From assembly GCF_050947875.1 (NCBI RefSeq), contig NC_134568.1:267102702-267166701 (forward strand): a stretch of 64,000 nucleotides of DNA. The letters are read 5' to 3'. Source of the DNA: Dermacentor variabilis. Its lineage: Eukaryota > Arthropoda > Arachnida > Ixodida > Ixodidae. A model generated the notes under the pieces. The model had not been told where the DNA came from and made no database searches. It saw only the letters and a list, made by a program, of their open reading frames with translations. A program made the translations under genes and the position numbers. This document shows positions 56,189 to 64,000 of the stretch, in pieces. The first letter of the stretch is position 1. Each line of letters opens with the position of its first letter.

Positions 56189-58269
56189 GCCCAAGTTCAG
56201 AACGTAATGAGCGGAACATGGGATGTGCTGCTTTTCTTCCAACCTGAAAGGGGGAGGCGGCCAGAAAGCGAAGCTAAAACGACCCTTAAAGAAAACTGAT
56301 CCGAGTTTACCAAACAATGTCGGCATTGCAAATCACCGTGTATGTCTTCGAAAAATTTTAATTTATCAAGCTATGAAATTAAAGAAATACGCAATAATAA
56401 AGCTTATTTAACACACAGTAGCGAAGAATGTTTGGGGTCGTGTTGCTGCCCAGCGGCAGCACCAATACTTCATTGTGGCTCGATGCGGAGTACAGCGTAC
56501 TACGCAAGGCAACGAAATGTTCCTCCTTGAGCAGGCGGGTGCAGTCCCGACGGCTGCACCACGGTGCCAACGAGGCTGTCCTTCAGTGGCTTAGGCAAGT
56601 GACATGTCGGTGCGATGGAGAACAAAAACTGCCAAACCCCACAGACATCGGGCAGCGCTCACATACGACGAAACTCAGGTCGCTCGTTGGCGATGACAAC
56701 GTCACTACATGCAAATGATTGTCAATACGGGAGGCGATGCTACTCCCCACGCTTGTATAGCCTTCTAGCAAGATGCACACCTTGCAGCAGTTGTGGCTCA
56801 CGTTCGCGTTCTGCTGAACGGCGACCTGCTGCAGAGCGGCCGCGTCCACGCTGGCGAAGGCGAATGGCTGCTGGCACCAGTGGTCCGTCTCCCAAGGCAC
56901 GAATAGAAAGTATTGGATCCACACAGCTTCTCAGTCGCGGTGGCAGCGAGGCCTGATCAAGTTCACAACTTAAATGGCACCCGTGACCGAGTATGCGCAG
57001 ACGAATGACGTCCGCGACAGCGCGGTTTCCCAACGTGGCGCAGTTCAATCAACGATGACCAAGATCATGATCATTTCATCAATATCGCACATGCCCACCA
57101 CGGGGGATTGGTCAATAAGCGGCTGATACATTTAAAATAAAATAAGATCATGTCAAGGCAATATAAGTGTTAAGGAATAGAAATAGTAACGGCTTGTAAC
57201 ATTCTTTTCGTCCTCGTCGTTTAATTACGAATAACGACTGCGAAGAGAATGGCTACGTCGCAGTTATTGGCCACGAAACGGCTTGAAATATTTAAATGAT
57301 AGCTTGAAAAATATTTTTATATAATAATTTGGTTTCCATTGTTTAAGCAATGACTTCCATGGTCTTCACTGAAATCTGCTCTTTATTGAACCCATAAGCC
57401 TCTGTATAATCGCTAGATGAAGAAAATGAAATGTCCATGTATTTCGGCGTCAAAAGACGAAAGGGTACAGTGCTAGGTATTTCATGCTTCCTAATACTCC
57501 TGGCAGAGTGATCTAATTCAGCGAATCCTAAATTTATTTGCGGTTCTTTGGGAGAGCTTGCAATATGAAAAGCTAGTTGGGCTCCTTGCTTTCTTTTTTT
57601 TTTTTTTGCCGTTATTTGAGTAACCTCCTTTTCAGCATTGCTGTTGTTCCTCTCCAATTACCGCTTCTTTTTGAAAAATAACTTATTTTACTCTGAAAGA
57701 CAATGACATGTTGCTTTTTATAATCATTATGAAGGGAGCAGGTGCATGTTCAGTGCGCATTTCTATCTGGAGTGACGATGTATTCCAAACGAGGTTTCCT
57801 GTAAGGCTCCTACCACAAAGCAGCCGATCAACGCGGCTCCTTTTTCTTTCACGTGTTCTCGTTCTGGTGACTTTGTTGCAATCTTTGTATTCTCTTTATG
57901 ACTCTTTTTGTACGAGAACAGCTGGCTGATTACATCCAATACCAACGTGCTTCGACACTCCGCTTCCCCCGTTAGATATCAAGTGTGAAATAAGTAAACA
58001 GAGATAACGCTATTTTTAAAGTTTATTTTCTTTTCTAGCGCGAAAAGATATGAATATATTACCTAGAAATATTCTTTGCATGAGTACACCTATGCCAAAG
58101 AAAAGATTTGTTTGAGCAACTCTGATGTAGCTACGACAGAACAAAAAAAAAAAGGAATTTAGCACTCCGTGAGCGTAATCACAAACGAACAAAACTGTGT
58201 TTACATTGACGCTAGCAGTTCACTGGACCTTTTGCACTGCTTCTAGCTGTTGTTCACCTGAGGGTATGT
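56189..58269. other. no recognised gene
   Basis: 56,430-57,050 is GC-richer with open frames on both strands (minus 56,583-56,924; plus 56,428-56,718) rich in Cys and Ser. None matches a family I know, and no splice structure is evident. The rest is AT-rich with T-runs. A coding exon cannot be excluded. Confidence 0.3.
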
Positions 58270-58660
58270 AGCACATCCCCTCCCTCCCTCGCTTGCCTCC
58301 CCACTTTCCTCCTTAAATGGCGCGCGAGATTGAGCTGCGATCGTCATTTGTGCCATTGCGTGCGGTAGCGAAATGCGCACGTGCTGCCGGAGCCCAACCC
58401 CGCCCGCCCTCCCTCCCTCCCTCCCATCCCCTCACGGCCTTTCACGCGAAGGCAGAAAGCGAAGACCAAACGCGACGTCTTATATCGCGTTCCGTCGCGA
58501 CGGAAGACGGCGCGTTTGCTCTCCGCTTTCTGGCTTTTAGCGAGCCTTGTTGAGCCGCGACCGGCGGCTTCCCTCGCGCGCTTTCCACTCGCACGTACAG
58601 CACACGACGCGCGGCGACGGTGTTGTCGCCCTTGGACTTCATACCGAACATCGCGGTAAC
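58270..58660 (-). repeat. dispersed GC-rich repeat D, copy 2
   Basis: On the minus strand TGTTCGGTATGAAGTCCAAG, GGCGACAACACCGTCGCCGC and GTACGTGCGAGTGGAAAG match copy 1 at 46,988. A CG-rich part with a TATA-like GCGATATAAGACG (about 58,478) and (CCCT)n runs follow. It lies just upstream of the RTE element. Confidence 0.45.
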
Positions 58661-58679
58661 GGGAACGGGGACGACGAGA

Positions 58680-61545
58680 GAAAAAATGCGCCTAGAGTGT
58701 CCATATAATTTGTATCGCAATACAAGAAAATCTAGTGAGGCGAGTCTAGCAGTGCTATTCGAGGAATTAGAGGGCGGTAAATGGGATATCATAGGGCTCA
58801 GTGAAGTTAGGAGGACAAAAGAAGCATAAACAGTGCTAAAAAGCGGGCACGTCCTGTGCTACTGGGGCTTAGCGGAGAGACGAGAACTAGGAGTCGGATT
58901 CCTGATTAATAAGGATATAGCTGGTAACATACAGGAATTCTATAGCATTAACGAGAGGTGGGCAGGTCTTGTTGTGAAACCTAATAAGAGGTACAAATTG
59001 AAAGTCGTAAAGGTCTACGCCCCTACATGCAGTCATGATGACCAGGAAGTCGAAAGCTTCTATGAAGACGTGGAATCGTACATGGGTAAAGTCAAAACAA
59101 AATACACTATTCTGATGGGCGACTTCAATGCCGGGGTAGGCAAGAAGCAGGCTGGAGACAAGCCAGTGGAGGAATATAGCATAGGCTCTAGGAATAGCAG
59201 GGGAGATTTATTAGTAGAGTTTGCGGAACAGAATAATATGCGGATAATGAATACCTTCTTTCGCAAGCGGGATAGCCGAAAGTAGACGTGGAGGAACCCG
59301 AATGACGCCACTAGAAATGAAATAGACTTTATACTCTGCGCTAACCCTGGCATCCTACAAGATGTGGACCTGCTCGGCAAGGTGCGCTGAAGTGACCATA
59401 GGATGGTAAGAACTCGAATTAGCCTAGACCTGAGGAAGGAACGGAAGAAACTGGTACATAAGAAGCCGATCAATGAGTTTGCGGTAAGAGGGAAAATAGA
59501 GTAATTCCGGATCAAGCTACAGAACAGGTATTCGGCTTTAACTCAGGAAGAGGACCTTAGGGTTGAAACAATGAACGACAATCTTATGGGCATCATTAAG
59601 GAGTGCGCAACAGAAGTCGGTAGTAACTTCGTTAGACAGGATACCAGTATGCTATCGTAGGAGACGAAAGATCTGATCAAGAAACGCCAATGTATGAAAG
59701 CCACTAGCCATACAGCTAGAATAGAACTAGCAGAACTTTCCAAGTTAATCAACAAGCGTAAGACAACTGAAATAAGGAAGTACAATATGGACAGAATTGA
59801 ACATGCTCTCAGGAACGGACGAAGCCTAAAAGCAGTGAAGAAGAAACTAGGAATAGGCAGGATTCAGATGTATGCGCTAGGAGACCAAGCCGGCAATATC
59901 ATTACAAATATAGATGAGATAGTTCAAGTGGCTGAGGAGTTCTATAGAGATTTATACAGTACCAGTGGCACCCACGACGATTATGGAAGAGAGAATAGTC
60001 TAGAGGAATTTGAAATCCCACAAGTAACGTAGGAAGAAGTAAAGAAAGCCTTGGGAGCTATGCAAAGGGGTAAGGCAGCTGGGGAGGATCAGGTAACAGC
60101 AGATTTGTTGAAGGATGGCGGGCACATTGTTCTAGAAAAACTGGCCACCCTGTATACACAATGTCTCATGACCTCAAGCGTACCGGAATCTTGGAAGAAC
60201 GCTAACATAATCCTAATCCATAAGAAAGGGGACGCCGAAGACATGAAAAATTATAGACTGATCAGCTTACTGTCCATTGCCTACAAAGTATTTACTAAGG
60301 CAATCGCAAATAGAATCAGGAACACCTTAGACTTCTGTCAACCAAAGGACCAGCCAGGATTTCGTAAAGGCTACTCAACAGTAGACCATATTCACGCTAT
60401 CAATCAGGTGATAGAAAAATGGGCAGAATGTAACCAACCCTTATATATAGCTTTCATTGATTGCGAGAAAGCGTTTGATTCAGTCGAAACCTCAGCAGTT
60501 ATGGAGCCATTACGGAATCAGGGCGTAGACGAACCCTATGTAAAAATACTGAAAGATATCTATAGCGGCTCCACAGCCACTGTAGTCCTCCATAAAGAAA
60601 GCAACAAAATTCCAATAAAGAAAGGTGTCAGACAGGGAGATACGATCTCTCCAGTGCTATTCACAGCGTGTTTACAGGAGGTATTCAGAGACTTGGAGTG
60701 GGAAGAATTGGGAATAAAAGTTGATGGAGAATGCCTTAGCAACTTGAGATTCGCTGATGATTTTGCCTTGCTTAGTAACTCAGGGGACCAATTGCAATGC
60801 ATGCTCACTGACCTGGAAAGGCAAAGCAGAAGGCTGAGTCTAAAAATTAATCTGCAGAAAACTAAAGTAATGTTTAACAATCTCGGGAAGACAACAGCAG
60901 TTTACGATAGGTAGCGAGGCACTGGAAGTGGTCAGGGAATACATCTACTTAGGACAGGTAGTGACCATGGATCCGGATCATAAGGCTGAAATAATCAGAA
61001 GAATAAGAATGGGCTGGGGTACATTTGGCAAACATTCTCAGATCATGAACAGCAGGTTGCCATTATCCCTCAAGAGAAAAGTGTATAACAGCTGTGTCTT
61101 ACCAGTACTCACGTACGGGGAAGAAACCTGGAGGCTTACGAAAAGGGTTCTACTTGAATTGAGGACGACGCAACGAGCTATGGAAAGAAGAATGATGGGT
61201 GTAACGTTAAGGGATAAGAAAAGAGCAGATTGTGTGAGGGAACAAACGCGATTTAATGACATCTTGGTTGAAATCAAGAAAAAGAAATGGCCATGGGCAG
61301 GACATGTAATGAGGAGGGAAGATAACCGATGGTCATTAAGGGTTACGGACTAGATTCCAAGGGAAGGGAAGCGTAGCAGGGGGCGGCAGAAAGTTAGGTG
61401 GGCGGATGAGATTAAGAAGTTTGCAGGGACAACATCGCCACAATTAGTACATGACCGGGGTAGTTGGAGAAGTATGGGTGAGGCCTTTGCCCTGCAGTGG
61501 GTTAACCAGGCTGATGATGATGATGACAAGAAAAACCTAGAGAAA
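58680..61545 (+). mobile_element. near full-length RTE-type LINE
   Basis: About 2.9 kb with one ORF spanning endonuclease, RT and a C-terminal domain, ending in a (TGA)n tail at about 61,511-61,526. A very short 3' UTR with a trinucleotide tail is typical of RTE elements. The copies at 4,372-4,622 (3' end) and 15,484-17,130 (5' part) are relatives. Damage consists mainly of stop codons. Confidence 0.85.
58686..61520 (+). pseudogene. RTE endonuclease-reverse transcriptase with nonsense codons
   Basis: From ATG at 58,686 (MRLECPYNLYRNTRKSSEAS) one frame runs to about 60,914, broken only by stops near 58,827, 59,283, 59,388, 59,501, 59,657 and 60,030. A +1 frame change near 60,915 and one more stop at 61,351 follow. 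Endonuclease: DIIGLSEVRRT, LMGDFNAGVGKK and SDHRMVRTR. RT: GKAAGEDQVTADLL, NYRLISLLSIAYKVF, AFIDCEKAFDSVE (motif A), GVRQGDTISPVLF and LRFADDFALLSN (catalytic F-A-D-D). The C-terminus has YGEETWRLTK, WPWAGHVMRREDNRWS and WRSMGEAFALQWV. All catalytic residues I can judge are kept. Confidence 0.85.
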
Positions 61546-61649
61546 GAGAAAAAGAATGACATAAGCGCCAATGACGACCGACCCATAACCAGAGCAGTTT
61601 CTTCGTCTACGCTTTAAACAGCGCCAACAATTTAATTTGGTCTATCCGA

Positions 61650-61780
61650 GCCTCGGTACTTTTGGGTAGACATTGACTCCGCAGTTGAGTTCAAGCCCCA
61701 TGCTAGCAAGATCATATAGGTTTGTTGGATGGTAATGATCGACGAAGGGTTCCAGGCTATCATTTAGTCTCGTTTCCAGC
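61650..61780 (+). pseudogene. possible LINE RT thumb fragment
   Basis: The + strand reads PRYFWVDIDSAVEFKPHASK and MVMIDEGFQAII, resembling the Y-L-G-V-x-I-D-x-x-L-x-F-x-x-H motif after the RT palm. Short and isolated. Confidence 0.3.
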
Positions 61781-61799
61781 ATGCTAGTTCCCGTGTGCA

Positions 61800-62520
61800 C
61801 GCAGCTGACAAAAACATGTTTGGAAAGCTTAGTACAATATTATAGAATGAGCAAAAAAGAAAGATTCTTCATAATTGCGCAAGAGGTACTGCTGTGCATA
61901 CGAGGCGGGTGAATTCTGCTGCCATGTAAACGACGTAAGAATAAAAAGAAAAAAAAAACAACAAAATATCTGGGTATTAGGAGCATTTTTTCCAACAAGG
62001 CGTCTTTTTCCACACCACACTTAGTCAAAACAGCATGGTATGAAAGGATGAATTTAAGGCTATTGCCCCTTTGCGAAGGAATTCAAAAATTGAACACAAA
62101 ACCGAAGTTCTGGAAACGGTGCTAGAACAAAGTGCCAAGAGCGCGAAAAAGCGCGTGGCATTCGATATACTGATGTACTGGGGATGTATTATGTTGGGAT
62201 ACTTTTTTATATATGTTGTACCTTCTTTCATTGGTTCGAATGAAGTCGTGCATCAGCGAAGAGAATTCAAGAAAATAATAATAACATATAATCGCTCTCG
62301 AGCCCACAATGGTCGCGGCTTAACATCAAGCTTGCAAGAAAATGGAAAATAGGCATATTTGGCACACACGAAATATCTTTTTCGGAAATCTCTTAACTTT
62401 TCAGTGTACTTTCTTTTTCATATTTTACTACACGGCGGTTGCACTCGCAGAGCTAAGACTAATACATCCTGCAAATCGTCATTTCTTAACATATTGGCAC
62501 GGTAATATACGACAGCAATT
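61800..62520. other. no gene seen
   Basis: AT-rich; no coding region or repeat family recognised. Confidence 0.35.
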
Positions 62521-64000
62521 CGGTCGGTCGGTCGGTTGGTTAGTTAGTTAGTTGGGGTTTAATGGCGCAAATACTACTCAGGTCATGCTGCGCCTGTCAC
62601 AACGCAATAGAAAACGCAACCATAAAGCAGATAAACCAGCCTTACATTATTCTTTTATGCAAATAACCAGTTGTCTCTAAAAAGTCAAACAAATTAGTAA
62701 ATGGCAGTAGCGGTTCTTCTGCCAGTAATAGGGTAGGGTGTAAAGGTATATGTAAATTATATAGGTTGTGTAAAAGCTTCCGTCGCTGTGTTTCAAAGTA
62801 TGGACATCTCATAAGGATGTGTATCACTGCAAGAGGTTCATGGCATTTTTCGCAAGTCCGCGGGCTCCTTTTCGAAGGAGAAAATTGTGTGTAAGATGTG
62901 CGTGTCCAATCCAAAGTCGACAAAAGATCACCTCATAGAACCATTGCTGGTGACTGCACGACTTCCATTCGCCAATTACCGGTTCAGTAAGATGTAGTTT
63001 GTTGCTTATTCAATGGTCCCATTCGTGTTGCCATTTTGACCTTAGGGCCTACCTAATTGCAGTGATAGTATCATACATGGAGGCGTTGTGTTTGTTATGT
63101 CTTTGTACGCTGCCATTGATGCGCATCTATCCGCTGCTCGATTACCCGGTATCCCAACATGGCTTAGTACTCAGCAAAGCCTAATTGATCTGCCGCATTT
63201 GCTTCTAGTCACTATGTTTGATATATCCCCTAACAGGGGCTCACATACGGATTTCATGTGTACAGTGTTCAGTGTGCTTAACGAATTAGTGTATATGACT
63301 GTGGTTTCGTGTTTGTCAGCGATGATCTTCTTAACTACAGAAGATATTACGTAGACTTCGGCTGTGTACACAGAGGCATACTGCGGTAATCGAATAAGCG
63401 TTTCCCAATTTTCCGTTACGTCACCCACACCCTGGTGTTTTGTTTTCGAGGCATCAGTGTAAAATTCCATGTAATTTTGACATTTGTCCTGATGAGCGCG
63501 GAATTCTTGTATGATGTGTTCGTACGGGGTGTCATTTTTCTTTAGGGAGACCAATGCCCAATCATTTAAATCTATAAATTCGCACTACGGGGGTAGATGT
63601 CGTGGATTTTCATCAACCTTAAGGAGCACATGAGGAATGTCATACACAGGACAGCATTCTTCCTATCGCAGAAGAAGAGGTCTGATCGTGTTCAGTTTAT
63701 TTGTGTAGTGTAGGCGTGAGTTGCACTGTGCGACGATGATGTAGCATTTGTGTTGTAGTGAGGACTGCAGTTTGAGAATGTAGGAAAAAGTTAGTAGCGC
63801 TCTGCTATGCTGTAAAGGAGGTTCATAAAAGTAAACGTATAAGCTCTGGGCAGGCCATGTTCTGTAAACACCACTTGCCAGTCATAGTCCTAGGTTATGA
63901 AATTGATCAAGTCGTCGGATGTAAGAATGGCAGGCTGAATCATATATGATGCTACCGTAGTCTAATATGCTACGTACCAAAGTGTGATAGATGCGTAGCA
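62521..64000 (-). mobile_element. RNase H-bearing LINE, 3' part, runs off the window
   Basis: The minus strand at 63,554-63,171 encodes RNase H: MEFYTDASKTKHQGVGD (first Asp present), VYTAEVYVISSVVKKI (Glu present) and IYTNSLSTLNT, where D-S is expected but N-S is found. At 62,923-62,642 it encodes the C-terminus SPRTCEKCHEPLAVIHILMR then CPYFETQRRKLL (C-x2-C...H-x4-C). The 3' UTR ends GCGCCATTAAACCCCAAC plus (TAAC)n at 62,521-62,556. Upstream of 63,560, degraded RT-RNase H linker sequence continues to the window edge. Frame changes and stops throughout. Distinct from the 47-kb family. Confidence 0.65.

Noticed and set aside
56583..57048. Candidate Cys-rich secreted gene on the minus strand
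   Set aside because: No ATG with a signal peptide, no splice sites or homology recognised; kept only as unassigned sequence.

Overview
The window looks like nuclear DNA of a hard tick (Ixodidae, probably metastriate). This rests on several copies of a tRNA-headed SINE resembling the ixodid 'Ruka' family, and on non-LTR retrotransposons of tick type. Both identifications are from memory, not from a search. There are no bacterial operons, rRNA genes, CRISPR arrays or ordinary tRNA genes. The sequence is long repeat-rich intergenic DNA plus one convincing host gene and the broken 3' end of a second, transposase-derived one.

Layout. 1-1,027: 3' part of a hAT-transposase-derived gene with a poly(A) signal. 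1.8-8.3 kb: old SINE pieces, LINE tails, one LINE inserted into another (4,853-7,005) and a probable LTR. 11.3-14.1 kb: an internally deleted Ty3/gypsy element. 14.9-18.0 kb: SINEs with clean target duplications around an RTE-type LINE that has lost its 3' end. 19.4-20.1 kb: a CpG-rich block without a recognised gene. 20.4-22.0 kb: two LINE RNase H fragments pointing away from each other. 22,348-25,030: a structurally complete hAT transposon (8-bp target duplication, terminal inverted repeats, broken transposase). 25.1-27.0 kb: a long inverted-repeat element with a nested SINE, then a TIR element whose ends are themselves palindromic. 29.1-34.0 kb: a TATTCGAA-rich element, LINE ends and dispersed repeats. 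34,877-38,955: a two-exon host gene for a secreted, proline/histidine/tyrosine-rich protein with one immunoglobulin domain. 41.6-44.9 kb: an old CR1/jockey-like LINE in pieces. 46.2 kb: a probable LTR. 47.4-53.0 kb: an almost complete I-type LINE (ORF1 with zinc knuckles; ORF2 with endonuclease, RT, RNase H). 53,069-54,341: a mariner element with both terminal repeats. 55.0-56.2 kb: SINEs. 58.7-61.5 kb: an almost full-length RTE LINE. 62,521-64,000: the 3' part of another RNase H-bearing LINE, running off the window.

Working together. Autonomous LINEs probably supply the reverse transcription that moved the SINEs: four SINE copies carry direct target duplications (perfect at 9, 11, 12 and 15 bp). 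The I-type family is present at least four times and shares one 3' end. The RTE family is present three times. The most unusual items are an insertion in the I-type LINE ORF2 that ends in a 39-bp snap-back inverted repeat, a 38-residue in-frame tandem duplication in the same ORF, the self-palindromic TIR element, the complete hAT, and the Ig-domain gene. I found no clearly new multi-gene biological system.
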